DNA of 37,395 bases from Ignavibacteriae bacterium HGW-Ignavibacteriae-1 (GTDB taxonomy: Bacteria; Bacteroidota; Ignavibacteria; Kapaibacteriales; UBA2268), in assembly GCA_002839825.1 (NCBI GenBank), contig PGYU01000025.1, forward strand, positions 1 to 37,395. Reading direction: 5' to 3'. Below are positions 26,053 to 35,896 of this stretch, piece after piece; the first letter of the stretch is position 1, and each line of letters opens with the position of its first letter. The notes under the pieces were generated by a model that worked only from the letters and a program-made list of their open reading frames with translations, searched no databases and was not told the origin of the DNA. Position numbers and translations under genes: made by a program.

Positions 26053-28893
26053 ATGTTGATTAGTGTTAGATTTGCTATTTGTGCTTTGATAATTGTACTT
26101 GCAAGCTCAAATATATATGGAAATGACAAGCTTGATGATAATGTAGTCGAACTCAATGGCATAAAAATCATAAACAATATGCTGATAGTCCGTGTAAAGC
26201 CGGGAATAACAGCGATTGACATGGGAAATTTTGCCAACAAAAACACTTCCATTAGCAAAATAACGCAAATGTTGCCTGATAGCATCAGTCTGACTCATAA
26301 GATGTCAAATCTGTTCCAATTTCCTTCAAAAAATAATTATTTTGAAATAATCAAAGCCGAGAACAAACTACTCCGCACTTATATAATCGAATTCAGTGAG
26401 CAATTTGAGCCAAATTCATTCGCACATGATTTCCGTAAAGAGAATAGCTTTATCGAAATATCAGAGCCATACTACTTGCCGGAATTTATGCTTTATATGC
26501 CGAATGATGCCCATGTAAACAACCAAGTTACAGCTTTGCAATTGGTAAAAGCATTCGACGCTTGGGAAATCGAGAAAAGCAACCCAAATGTCATCATTGG
26601 AATTAGTGACAGCGGTGTCAATCAAGAGCACGAGGATATCAGTTCTTCAATATCGAAGAACGGAGGCGAGACACCCGGCGATGGCATTGACAATGATGGC
26701 AATGGCTACATTGATGATTATTCCGGATATAATTTTGCTTGGGAAGCAGACGGCACTGCAAGGGATTACACAGCAAATTTCTCCAATTCACATGGCCAAG
26801 AAGTAGCCGGAATAGCTGCTGCTACAACCGATAATAACATCGGAATTGCAGGAGTCGGTTTTAACTCCACTCTCATTCCAATCAAAATTATTGAAAATAA
26901 TCGCTTAACTCATGCTTATCCTTCAATAGTATATGCAGCTATACGCGGTTGCAAAGTATTGAATTTGAGTTGGGGCTCTCCCAAACCATTCTCAGATATT
27001 GACCAATCAATAGTTGATTTCGCTGTTGCCAGAGACGTTGCAATAGTGTCATCTGCCGGAAATATCGGTTCGGGTGGTGGCACAAAATATAATACATTTT
27101 ACCCGGCGGCGTATTTCGGTGTGCTCGGTGTGGGTGAATCAACTATCAATGACCTCCCGGATAACGGTACTGTACTCGGAATTCAAGCACATATACTCGC
27201 ACCCGGTAATCTCTATACAACTCAAAATACCGGTTACGGAGGTTCCGGCGGTGGTTCATCTTTCTCAACTCCTATTGTATCCGGTGCAATTGCATTAGCA
27301 CGGTCGCACTATCCTGAATTGACCGCATTGCAATCAATTCATTTCGTGCGTCGTTGCAATGACCCAATCGCAAACACTTCACATTCCGACTATTTGATTA
27401 CGCCCGGAAGGCTGAATATGGCGAAGATGTTTAGCCGTGAACCAAGCGACATTCATGGAATCGTCCCTGTAAATTATACTTTCAAGGATATATTGGGTGA
27501 CGAAACCGACAGATTTGAAAGTGAGGACATTGTCAAAGTCTCAGTGGATTTGCGAAATTATCTTGGAAATGCCACCAATGTAAGATTTGTCCTAAAAGAA
27601 GCTTACGACCCTGCGAATGCAGTATTTGTGACCGATAGCGTCATCACAATCGAAAATGTAGACGCAGAAAGCGATTTCGGGATTGGCGATTTTGCTTTCA
27701 TGATTTTTGCGAATTACGCAGGCGAAGTATTATTCAGACTCGAAGTTTACGCAGACGATGAAGAACCCGATTTCTTCAAATTCACATTCACACCTTATAA
27801 GACTATAAGCACATTCGAAAACAATAAAATTGAATTTTCATTGAGCGATATTGGCGAATTCGGATTTGAAACAACGGGCAGCACACCGCAGGGCAGTGGT
27901 TTCAAAATTAAGGGAACCGGCAATCAATTGTACAGAAACTCAACGATAATGGTTTCCGAATCTTCAAATCGTGCGGTTTATAATTACGGCTCTGCAGCAG
28001 TATATGATTTCAAAACAATCAAAGGATTCATCAATCCTGACAAACATATCTCGGTAATTGATGATTCATTCGCAGGTATGAGACAAATTGGTGTAGAAAT
28101 CACTCAGGATGTGACATTCCCCCACCAAAACAGCGATTTTGCTCGTATTGGCGTCAAAATAAAAAATATAAATTCGGTCCCTCTTCTTGATTTGTCCGTA
28201 GGTTATTGGCTCGATTGGGATATTGGAGTTAACGCCGAGAAAAATAAGACCAGATTATTCCCCGAAGCCAAACCAAGCCATATGCCTGAGTCAAATGTGG
28301 CGGCACAATTAGCCTGGAATACTGAAGATGAAAATTATATTGTAATGGCGGCAGGTGTTGCAGCACAAGGAAGCAACGTGACTGCTCAAGCAGCAGGATT
28401 GCATTTCGGCATCACACGAAATTTTGACGAATTGACACGAATCAGCACCCTAAACAGCAATACAAGTATGCAAACAGATACGACTTTTGATATTAGTATG
28501 GTGATAGCAATGCGATTCGACGGAACTATCATGCCCGGCGAGGAAAGAATTTGCTGGTTCTGTATCGGTGGTGGCGATTTAGAGGGACTTGACAAAAAAT
28601 TAGCAGATTGCTTAGCCTTAACGACGAGTATTGAAGCTGGAAGTGAAATTTCGAGTACCAATTTATACCCAAATCCTGCATTCGGTGTGCTCAATTTTAC
28701 GATTCCCGAAGGTAAAATTGTGAGTTCAATAAAAGTTTTTGACATCTTGGGAATTGAGCTAATGAGCACGAACAATCAAATTGCTTCGATAAATACATCG
28801 CAATTAGCCTCCGGAATGTATTATATTACGTTTAGCTATACTGACGGAAGCATTGAGTACAATAAGTTCATGGTTAGTTCGCAAAACCGATAA
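26053..28893 (+). CDS. T9SS-secreted subtilisin-like serine protease (S8)
   Basis: I place the start at the ATG at 26053 (MLISVRFAICALIIVLASS), which gives a clean signal peptide and has AGGA 7 nt upstream. An in-frame ATG at 25993 would put 20 residues before it. The 946-residue protein has the catalytic triad of S8 proteases: Asp186 in GISDSGVNQEHED, His247 in SHGQEVAGIAAA and Ser403 in GGGSSFSTPIVSG. The oxyanion Asn337 is in SSAGNIGSG. An Asp-rich GDGIDNDGNGYIDD loop between Asp and His looks like a calcium site common in Bacteroidota members. Residues about 120-160 precede the catalytic domain as a propeptide-like region. A long beta-rich tail and a terminal type A sorting domain (LYPNPAFGVLNF, YNKFMVSSQNR) indicate export by T9SS. 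All catalytic residues are intact. Confidence 0.95.
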   Translation: MLISVRFAICALIIVLASSNIYGNDKLDDNVVELNGIKIINNMLIVRVKPGITAIDMGNFANKNTSISKITQMLPDSISLTHKMSNLFQFPSKNNYFEIIKAENKLLRTYIIEFSEQFEPNSFAHDFRKENSFIEISEPYYLPEFMLYMPNDAHVNNQVTALQLVKAFDAWEIEKSNPNVIIGISDSGVNQEHEDISSSISKNGGETPGDGIDNDGNGYIDDYSGYNFAWEADGTARDYTANFSNSHGQEVAGIAAATTDNNIGIAGVGFNSTLIPIKIIENNRLTHAYPSIVYAAIRGCKVLNLSWGSPKPFSDIDQSIVDFAVARDVAIVSSAGNIGSGGGTKYNTFYPAAYFGVLGVGESTINDLPDNGTVLGIQAHILAPGNLYTTQNTGYGGSGGGSSFSTPIVSGAIALARSHYPELTALQSIHFVRRCNDPIANTSHSDYLITPGRLNMAKMFSREPSDIHGIVPVNYTFKDILGDETDRFESEDIVKVSVDLRNYLGNATNVRFVLKEAYDPANAVFVTDSVITIENVDAESDFGIGDFAFMIFANYAGEVLFRLEVYADDEEPDFFKFTFTPYKTISTFENNKIEFSLSDIGEFGFETTGSTPQGSGFKIKGTGNQLYRNSTIMVSESSNRAVYNYGSAAVYDFKTIKGFINPDKHISVIDDSFAGMRQIGVEITQDVTFPHQNSDFARIGVKIKNINSVPLLDLSVGYWLDWDIGVNAEKNKTRLFPEAKPSHMPESNVAAQLAWNTEDENYIVMAAGVAAQGSNVTAQAAGLHFGITRNFDELTRISTLNSNTSMQTDTTFDISMVIAMRFDGTIMPGEERICWFCIGGGDLEGLDKKLADCLALTTSIEAGSEISSTNLYPNPAFGVLNFTIPEGKIVSSIKVFDILGIELMSTNNQIASINTSQLASGMYYITFSYTDGSIEYNKFMVSSQNR

Positions 28894-30709
28894 AAATCGC
28901 ATTTTGCGAGTCAATGCCCGTAGGTAAATCATCCTGATTTATTTTTTGAATTGAAACTTGGCGAGATGAAAATCGTGACTTAAGTTGGGCAGCTAAATTG
29001 CGGGCAACGCTTGCATAAATTTCTTCGGTATAAAAAACTACACTTTTGCTCTTATTGCTGAAATTCGAGCCAAAGGAATCGAACAATTTGTTTAAATTCT
29101 CGGTTGAGCTTGACAATTTGCCTTCAAAACTTGGAATTGGGAACAACAAATATAAACTATTATTAAAAATGTAGTTCAAATCTTCGTTTGTTTCGGCGAG
29201 TGTCACGAATAAATTCTTATAGACTGAATTCAAAATATCATCATTTTGCTTGATTTTCAGAATGAATTCGACGTTGTCTGAACTGTAAATATAATTGGCA
29301 TATTTTGCTAAAGGTAGAAAGAATCTCTGTGGCAGCGTATCCGCTTCCAATTTTATCAACTCAGATTTGTTTTTGAATTCTGCGATAAATACGAGTTCGA
29401 AATTTTCAGGAGCATTGACTACAGACATTGCAACATCGAGCATTTCGGGTTTCAGATTGTAATTCAAATTCTTTGCCGTCATTACATTGCATTCGCTGCA
29501 ATTTAAGACACTCAGCGTAAGTTCATTGCTCTTGCCATCAGTGCCGCTCATTTTGATTTGATTTTCACTTACATTCCACGTCGTAAACAAATCCGAAAGA
29601 CGCCGCCCGTGCTCGTTTGATTCGGTAATCAACTGCATTTCGGGATTTTTCTTGAGCAATTCGGATAAATGAAGCAAAAATTGGGCGTAAATATTGCCTT
29701 TAGTCAACGTGTCTTGAATTAACTTATCAACCACAATTTTTGGAATGCTATTCAACATCGGATAATTATAGTTGATAGTATGGCGTTCAATGTTAATATT
29801 CGACACCTGAAACTGCAGATTTAGTTTTACTTCATCAAATTCTGAGAACATAGGGTCAACTTGTTCAAGTTTGGCTGAATATAAATCAAGCCCGCCAACT
29901 CCGCCGGGACGGTTAGAGGCAAAAAGAAAATTTCGTTCGGGTAACACACATGGGTCAGATTCATCAAATTCAGTATTGACTCCGGCAATCGGGCGAGGTC
30001 TCTCCCACTTATCGCCAATAAAAACCGAGTAGAAAATATCATACCCTCCGGGACCTTCATAGCCATTGGAAGCGAATAAAAGTGTATCTGAGGACATCAA
30101 AAATGGAGTGATTTCGCTGCCGTGAGAGTTCAACTCATCAATCGGAATTGGTTCAGTCCAAGTGTTGTCCTCTTTTCTCCAGCACATCCACAAATCTGTA
30201 TCATTGTTATCATTATATAAATCGGTCACAAACACAAGCATATTGCCATCAGGCGAAATAGTCGGATGCGAGACGAAGGATTCAAATTGGAGCGATTGAA
30301 TATGCTCAGGAGCCGACCAACCGTTTTTGACATAGACACTGCGGTGCAAATTCAAAAATGGTCTTCGCCCAAAATTTGTGAATTTAGCCAAAAATGCTTC
30401 ACCGGAATTAGCGAACGTAATGTATGAGCGGTTATCGCGGGATTGGTTGAGCGGACCTTTGACTAAAGCGGGAGAAGAAAACTTGTTCGTAAATTCTGAA
30501 GTATAAAATTGTGAACTCCCGGTGATTGTGCTATTGAAATATATCCTCTTTTCCCATTGATTCCATCTTGGAGCAAACTCATCGGTTTTAGAATTCAACT
30601 CGAATAGGTTTACCGGCTCTGATTCAACATTCAAACCAATTTGATAAGCGGTTGAAATGGAAAAAGAACAAAAGTATATAATCAATAAAATCGGAAGCAC
30701 TCTCATCAT
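28874..30709 (-). CDS. Secreted PD40/WD40-like propeller protein (PorE-like N-half)
   Basis: The 611-residue protein begins with a signal peptide (about 1-21, ILLIIYFCSFSISTA). The first part (about 40-290) is a TolB/PD40-type propeller: RWNQWEKRIYFNS, HPTISPDGNMLVFVTDLYNDNNDTDLW, SSDTLLFASNGYEGPGGYDIFYS and NFLFASNRPGGVGGLDLYS. The remainder (about 300-611) is not recognised and ends in SQNAIFIGFAN. In Bacteroidota, PD40 domains with these signatures occur in PorE-like envelope proteins, but the TPR and a clear OmpA peptidoglycan-binding motif are missing. The start overlaps the KtrA stop as TAATG. Its last 20 nt overlap the 3' end of the convergent subtilase gene. It is probably periplasmic or outer-membrane associated; function unknown. 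Confidence 0.8.
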   Translation of the reverse strand: MMRVLPILLIIYFCSFSISTAYQIGLNVESEPVNLFELNSKTDEFAPRWNQWEKRIYFNSTITGSSQFYTSEFTNKFSSPALVKGPLNQSRDNRSYITFANSGEAFLAKFTNFGRRPFLNLHRSVYVKNGWSAPEHIQSLQFESFVSHPTISPDGNMLVFVTDLYNDNNDTDLWMCWRKEDNTWTEPIPIDELNSHGSEITPFLMSSDTLLFASNGYEGPGGYDIFYSVFIGDKWERPRPIAGVNTEFDESDPCVLPERNFLFASNRPGGVGGLDLYSAKLEQVDPMFSEFDEVKLNLQFQVSNINIERHTINYNYPMLNSIPKIVVDKLIQDTLTKGNIYAQFLLHLSELLKKNPEMQLITESNEHGRRLSDLFTTWNVSENQIKMSGTDGKSNELTLSVLNCSECNVMTAKNLNYNLKPEMLDVAMSVVNAPENFELVFIAEFKNKSELIKLEADTLPQRFFLPLAKYANYIYSSDNVEFILKIKQNDDILNSVYKNLFVTLAETNEDLNYIFNNSLYLLFPIPSFEGKLSSSTENLNKLFDSFGSNFSNKSKSVVFYTEEIYASVARNLAAQLKSRFSSRQVSIQKINQDDLPTGIDSQNAIFIGFAN

Positions 30710-31413
30710 TATTGGTCTAATTCCAAAATTTTCATAAAATCAGCTTCTTTCCCGAATAGCACTAAAATATCTTCGGGATGGAAAAGATAAGTCGGTGACG
30801 GCACGCCAATCACATCTACAACTTCCTTTTCGCCTTTGGTCAGCAGTCCTCGAGACTTGACGATTCTCTTCACGGTAACGAGATTGATATTAAAAGTAGT
30901 ACGCAAATTAATGCTCAACAAAGTTTGGGCGACAAATCGCTTTGGCACTTTGATTTCAAAAATGCTATAATCACGATTAATTTCGTAAGATTCGAGCAAT
31001 CCCGGCATCATAAGTCTGCTTGCCAAATGTTCGGCAGCTTCGGCTTCGGGCACGAGCAAATCTTGGATATTCATCAATCTGAGCAATCTCTCGTGAACAG
31101 GCGAAATGGCGCGAACAATGATTCTTTGGCAGCCTAATTCCTGCAAAATGGCGGTTGTATTGATTGAAGCCTCAAAACCTTCGCCTATGGCTACAATTAC
31201 TGCATCCATATCTTTAATTCCAAGACTTTTGATAGCCTTCAAGTCAGTAGAATCCATGGTCACAGCAAGAGTAACTCTGTCCTGCAACAAATCTACTCGT
31301 TCTTCTCGGATATCTATAGCAAGCACTTCGGCACCGTCATCAGCTAAATTCAGAGCCAAATTCAATCCGAAGTAACCTAAACCAATAATGCAAAATCTGT
31401 TATTAGTACCCAT
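30709..31413 (-). CDS. ktrA: KtrA/TrkA-type potassium uptake regulatory subunit (RCK)
   Basis: A cytoplasmic nucleotide-binding regulator that gates KtrB/TrkH. The 234-residue product has one RCK_N Rossmann domain with GLGYFG (about 11-16) and Asp36 at the end of the second strand, and one C-terminal RCK_C domain (about 150-230, FEIKVPKRFVAQTLLSINLR, DILVLFGKE). One RCK unit fits KtrA rather than the double-unit TrkA of enterics. The ATG is preceded by GAGG about 6 nt upstream and lies 7 nt after the channel gene stop. The neighbouring ktrB/trkH gene confirms the system. The downstream PD40 gene is coupled by a one-base overlap. Confidence 0.95.
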   Translation of the reverse strand: MGTNNRFCIIGLGYFGLNLALNLADDGAEVLAIDIREERVDLLQDRVTLAVTMDSTDLKAIKSLGIKDMDAVIVAIGEGFEASINTTAILQELGCQRIIVRAISPVHERLLRLMNIQDLLVPEAEAAEHLASRLMMPGLLESYEINRDYSIFEIKVPKRFVAQTLLSINLRTTFNINLVTVKRIVKSRGLLTKGEKEVVDVIGVPSPTYLFHPEDILVLFGKEADFMKILELDQ

Positions 31414-31420
31414 ATTAACC

Positions 31421-33196
31421 TCATCCCACTATTACATTTTCCGTCGGCAGCTTATACTTAGGCTCTTGACGCGGAATATGCAAAGATAATAAAAATGTTA
31501 GAACTCCAACTCTACCCACAAACATAAGAATAACAATCAATACTTTTGAATCAGTTCCAAAATCAGGTGTGACTCCTCGCGAAAGCCCTACAGTATTAAC
31601 AGCCGACATGACCTCGAAAATCAAATCCGTTGTGTCCATATTCGGCTCAAACCAAACAAGCAACATCGAACCGACGAATATAAACATAATCGAGGCGATT
31701 ACAACCATGAATGCTTGTTTGACAGTATTATAATGAATCTCTCGTTTAAAAATCTCAATTCGTTCTTTGCCAACTATCATTGAATATAAAGCATATATAG
31801 TGACGGCGAAAGTGGTAGTTTTGATACCTCCACCGGTAGAACCGGGTGACGCACCGACCCACATCAAAAACATTACCAAAATCAATGTTGCGTGCGAAAG
31901 CATATCTGTTGACACCGTATTGAACCCTGCCGTTCGAGCACAAACGGAGATAAAAGTTGCGTGATAAAATTCTTCATAAAATGAATCACCCAACAAAAAG
32001 CCCCATGGTTCGAACAGCATAATCAACGCTGTACCGCCAAAGACTAATATGCCGCTTGTAAGTAGCGTCAATTTCGTAGTCAATGATAATCTATAACTGC
32101 GATTTCTTCTTTTGCTCAATAATTTAGCCGTAAGATTCATAATCACTGTGAACCCAAGCCCACCAATTACTACAAGAACTACAATAGTCCAAATATAAAC
32201 ATGGTTCTCTTTAATTGTAAAATACATCAGATTGTCTGAGTAAAGCGAGAAACCGGCGTTACAAAAAGCGGAAATTGCATGGAATAAGGAATAATAGTAT
32301 TCAACTTTGTCAAAATTAACCAAAGATTTTCCCATCGAAAAATACATGATGAAGCTACCGATGATTTCCAAAAGTAGTGTAAATCCCAAAATCTTAAGCA
32401 AAAGACTCTTAACTTCATCAACGCTTTCTTGGGAAAGCAAATCCCTCATCATAATACGAACTCTCAAACTAAGACCACCTGCAATCGCAAAAGCGAAAAA
32501 TGTAGTCAAAGTCATGACTCCAAGACCGCCAATTTGAATCAAAAATGCTATAAACACATGCCCAATTGTAGTGAAACTTCTCCCTGTATCAACAACAGTA
32601 AGCCCTGTAACGCAAACAGCACTTGCTGATGTAAACAGCGCATCAACATAGCTGATAGGATTATCCGGCGGTGTCGCTCTCGGGAGCATAAGCAAAAAAC
32701 TTCCTACCAAAATAGCAACAAAAAAACTTATCGCGATAATTGCACCCGGATGTAAATTTATTTTGGCAATCAAATGATTATATCGCAGAAGTTTAATGGC
32801 GAATAAGAGCAGTAATGTCAGCGACATCAATGCCATATATATCATCAAAAAGTCGCGGAATGCTAATTTCGGCAATACAAATGAGAGCAAATACATTGTG
32901 ACATCAGGAAATATCAGTTGAAAAATAATTAGCACACCGATAAGATTTTCTATCCATCGCTCTCTGAAATATTGATTATGGTTGCGAACAATGAACCATC
33001 TGCCGAACTCTTGAAGCAAATAAGCAAACAGCCCAATATCAGCAATGATAATGACAAAGTCTATTGTTGTGTCGGGAAGATAAAAGCCGATTAAGAAAAT
33101 CAGACAAATAAGCACAAGCAATCCCGATACAACAAATGTAGTATCAAAGATTTTTTTCCAAATGGCGACTTTTTCATTTCGTAGCTTAGTCTTCAT
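31421..33196 (-). CDS. ktrB: KtrB/TrkH-type potassium transporter with N-terminal membrane extension
   Basis: An inner-membrane K+ transporter subunit. The 591-residue protein has four pore-loop filter segments: VCVTGLTV (about 195), CNAGFSLY, CARTAGFNTV and NTVGLSRG. Each has the filter Gly typical of K+ selectivity. GASPGSTGGGIKTTTFA is the conserved loop between the third and fourth repeats. The family core starts at about residue 145 (LHPGAIIAISFFVAILVGS). Before it is about 140 residues with roughly four further hydrophobic helices (FVVSGLLVLICLIFLIGF, IENLIGVLIIFQLIF), which are absent from typical KtrB and make the protein longer than the usual 450 residues. Its start overlaps the Ig-like lipoprotein stop by 11 nt. 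It acts with the KtrA protein encoded 7 nt downstream. Confidence 0.95.
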   Translation of the reverse strand: MKTKLRNEKVAIWKKIFDTTFVVSGLLVLICLIFLIGFYLPDTTIDFVIIIADIGLFAYLLQEFGRWFIVRNHNQYFRERWIENLIGVLIIFQLIFPDVTMYLLSFVLPKLAFRDFLMIYMALMSLTLLLLFAIKLLRYNHLIAKINLHPGAIIAISFFVAILVGSFLLMLPRATPPDNPISYVDALFTSASAVCVTGLTVVDTGRSFTTIGHVFIAFLIQIGGLGVMTLTTFFAFAIAGGLSLRVRIMMRDLLSQESVDEVKSLLLKILGFTLLLEIIGSFIMYFSMGKSLVNFDKVEYYYSLFHAISAFCNAGFSLYSDNLMYFTIKENHVYIWTIVVLVVIGGLGFTVIMNLTAKLLSKRRNRSYRLSLTTKLTLLTSGILVFGGTALIMLFEPWGFLLGDSFYEEFYHATFISVCARTAGFNTVSTDMLSHATLILVMFLMWVGASPGSTGGGIKTTTFAVTIYALYSMIVGKERIEIFKREIHYNTVKQAFMVVIASIMFIFVGSMLLVWFEPNMDTTDLIFEVMSAVNTVGLSRGVTPDFGTDSKVLIVILMFVGRVGVLTFLLSLHIPRQEPKYKLPTENVIVG

Positions 33197-34856
33197 TCAC
33201 TTTCAAGTTGATGTCTTCAATGTTCCAACGAGCTTTAATGGTAACACGATTTTCAAATATGACGAATGGTTCCGAAAATGCGTATGGATATGGATAACCG
33301 TATGAATAAGCACCGTTACCGTCGAGATCGCAAAAGGCTTCGATAGTGTATTCACCTTCGGGCAAATCTTTGATGCTCCACTTTCTATCAGCTACCTTGG
33401 TCAAATATTTGACATTGTTGCTGCTCATGAAAATCAAATATACATCCGATTCGCAAAAGTTACTGCTCATATCAATTGTACCGCTGGCTGAACCGACTGT
33501 TTTTCTGCCTCCGCTTGTAAAATGACGGGTGACATTGGTATCAAGGCTATGCGTTGATTTGCTTCCTTTGAGCTTCAGCGAAAGATTGAAATCGTAATCA
33601 GCTCGCATCTGAAGTGTATCAGTAGAAGTTAATTCCAAAATATTGGCAGATTTCCAGCTATATTTCATTTCCATAGTCGTACTATCGGTTGTATTCGTAA
33701 TTTTTGATTCAACTTGAGATAAATCAATATTAATGCCACGATTGAAAACCATCCTAAAAACAGGCATCGTTGGCACATTATCGGCACTATCGGGCACATC
33801 GAAACTTAAAATCGTTAATCCGGCAGGGTCATTGCCCAATGGAGTTCTGAACCTTTTTGTAACCAAAGAGTCAATGCTTTTGTTGCCGAGAGTATCGCTC
33901 ATAACGCTGATATCAGCTTTGACGATGTATGTTTTCCCTGTATCTAAGCTCTGCTGCATAGATACCAACACTTTATTCGGTTCGTCGGGAAAGTTGAACA
34001 CAGAAGCTATTTCAAAAGGATTTCCCAAAGTATCGCTAATGCTAAAATACTGCTTGTCTAAGGATTTTGCGGTTGCTTGCTCGTCGAAAGTGAGAACAAG
34101 GAAGTCTGAAAATTCGGGATAAACTTCACGTAGCTCGGGACCTTGGACATCAATGACTGCACCCGGTCTGATAGCGACGGGTTTTGAGACGGAATTAAGA
34201 ACTTCAATATCATTTAGTGCCGCTGAATACGCATCAACGGGATCGTACAAATTATTTTTGAATTCATCTTTGATAAGCATCAATCTATACATTCCATCTT
34301 TGAGAGCTGCAAAAGTGAAATCTCCGCTTGTCCCCAATTGAACACGGTAATCGGGGAAAGTATGAGCAGGATTGATTGTATCGCCGCTTTTGTTATTCAA
34401 ATTATATAAAAATGCTACATATCCGTTAGCTTCCTGGGATGATTTTCCGTGAATCATACCGCTGTCAATCTTACTTCCGGCAGAAAAAACCAAATTGAAA
34501 GCGGCACCGGGTTTGTTGCCATGCAAATCACTATATTCAGTTCCAAGATTTATCAAATATGTAAGATTTGTGTCCAAATCGCCATCAATTTCGATGCGTA
34601 ATTCTTTGCCCGACCAACTGTGATCCAACTCAACCATGGGCGAAATACTAAGGTTCTCGATAACTTTCGCCTTGTTCATGTATTTGTTGAATTCAATTCT
34701 GATTTCCTTATCTTCGAAATTTATAGAATTGTTTTCAGGCGAATACGTCACAATCTCAGGAGGCGTTGTATCTTGCGGACCTCCTGATGGTGCTTGAATA
34801 TTGGCACAAGACCATAACAAAGTCAAAAGAGTAAAGAGAATAAGAAATTTTTTCAT
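33186..34856 (-). CDS. Ig-like (SbsA-type) envelope lipoprotein
   Basis: The 556-residue product starts with a lipoprotein signal ending in LLWSC, so Cys17 is the likely lipidated residue, and then CANIQAPSGGPQDTTPPE. Residues about 28-120 form a Big_5/SbsA Ig-like domain (PPEIVTYSPENNSINFEDKEIRIEFNKYM). Further beta-sandwich repeats follow, with FRMVFNRGINIDLSQVESK at about 365 and a transthyretin-like CNA_B segment near the C-terminus (LPEGEYTIEAFCDLDGNGAYSYG). This lipoprotein type is common in Bacteroidota, and its role is not well defined. Localisation to the outer membrane or periplasm is inferred from the lipobox. It heads the unit with ktrB, ktrA and the PD40 gene and overlaps the ktrB start. 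Confidence 0.88.
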   Translation of the reverse strand: MKKFLILFTLLTLLWSCANIQAPSGGPQDTTPPEIVTYSPENNSINFEDKEIRIEFNKYMNKAKVIENLSISPMVELDHSWSGKELRIEIDGDLDTNLTYLINLGTEYSDLHGNKPGAAFNLVFSAGSKIDSGMIHGKSSQEANGYVAFLYNLNNKSGDTINPAHTFPDYRVQLGTSGDFTFAALKDGMYRLMLIKDEFKNNLYDPVDAYSAALNDIEVLNSVSKPVAIRPGAVIDVQGPELREVYPEFSDFLVLTFDEQATAKSLDKQYFSISDTLGNPFEIASVFNFPDEPNKVLVSMQQSLDTGKTYIVKADISVMSDTLGNKSIDSLVTKRFRTPLGNDPAGLTILSFDVPDSADNVPTMPVFRMVFNRGINIDLSQVESKITNTTDSTTMEMKYSWKSANILELTSTDTLQMRADYDFNLSLKLKGSKSTHSLDTNVTRHFTSGGRKTVGSASGTIDMSSNFCESDVYLIFMSSNNVKYLTKVADRKWSIKDLPEGEYTIEAFCDLDGNGAYSYGYPYPYAFSEPFVIFENRVTIKARWNIEDINLKVNED

Positions 34857-34923
34857 TTATTTTTTTAGTTTATTCAATTAAAAATGCCAATAAAAATAAG
34901 TAAAATAATTATGCGATGGAACT

Positions 34924-35844
34924 TTGAAATCAATTATTAGAAAATTTAAAGCAAAAGAAGGTTGGATTTACAATGTCTATATGCACATAGACAGAGTGTC
35001 GGACAGAATGGAAGAACATCACCTGTACATGCTGGCATCAGGGATAGCCTATAACATCCTTATCTATATGATTCCGCTAATGCTTCTGGTGATTTTTACT
35101 TTAGGGTTGATTTTTGATACAGCAACGATTACTAGTACATTAGAAAATTTACTCAACGATTACTTACCTCAAACTGGAACAAGTCAGGAGATTGGTCAAA
35201 CAATTGTCGGGGAGATAGATAAAATTTTCACGCATAGTACCTTGGTTGGTTGGATTGGTATTATTGGGCTACTTTGGGTATCGTCAATTTTGATAAGTTC
35301 TATTCGGTCTTCGCTCAACGCAATCTTTGATTTGAAATCACCCAAAATTTTCATCTTATACAGATTGAAAGATATGCTTCTTACAATTGTATTTTCAATA
35401 TTATTTTTGGTGTATGCTTATGCAATTCCACTTGTCAACTTTATCTTAGGTTTCATGGGTGGTTATTTGCCCGAAATTATTAGCTCCCTTCTAAGCGATA
35501 TAGTTTTAACCACCGTATCAGTGGGAACATCTTTTGTGTTGTTCTATCTTATTTTCAGATTTGTGCCCAATGAAAGATTGCCTCGTTTTGTTCGTATTTG
35601 GAGTACACTTATTTGCGTGTTTGGGATAGAAACTGCGCGATTCCTTTTCTCATGGTATATTGTCTCGTTGTCTGATTACGGCAGATTTTACGGCACTTAT
35701 GCAGTAGTGATTTCTATGTCTTTATGGATATATTACTCGGCGTTGATAATTTTGTTGGCAGCCGAAGTCAGCAAATATATTCATGAGCGTAGAATCTTAG
35801 CAAAAGCAATAAAAGAAGCTGTTATTTCGGAACCCACAAAATAA
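34924..35844 (+). CDS. YihY/BrkB family inner-membrane protein
   Basis: The 306-residue protein has about six membrane helices. The conserved family segments are [23 protein letters not shown] near the start, [28 protein letters not shown], and a C-terminal [26 protein letters not shown]. YihY/BrkB proteins are annotated as virulence factors or RNase BN by history, but their function is unresolved. The start is TTG at 34924, because the nearby upstream ATG codons are out of frame and end quickly. The next in-frame ATG is 19 codons later and would remove a basic N-terminus. It is divergent from the Ig-like lipoprotein gene across a 67-nt gap. Confidence 0.9.
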   Translation: MKSIIRKFKAKEGWIYNVYMHIDRVSDRMEEHHLYMLASGIAYNILIYMIPLMLLVIFTLGLIFDTATITSTLENLLNDYLPQTGTSQEIGQTIVGEIDKIFTHSTLVGWIGIIGLLWVSSILISSIRSSLNAIFDLKSPKIFILYRLKDMLLTIVFSILFLVYAYAIPLVNFILGFMGGYLPEIISSLLSDIVLTTVSVGTSFVLFYLIFRFVPNERLPRFVRIWSTLICVFGIETARFLFSWYIVSLSDYGRFYGTYAVVISMSLWIYYSALIILLAAEVSKYIHERRILAKAIKEAVISEPTK

Positions 35845-35896
35845 TATTATTGCCCTAAACGTTTTATGTCATGTTTTAGAATTAAAGGTGACTGTT

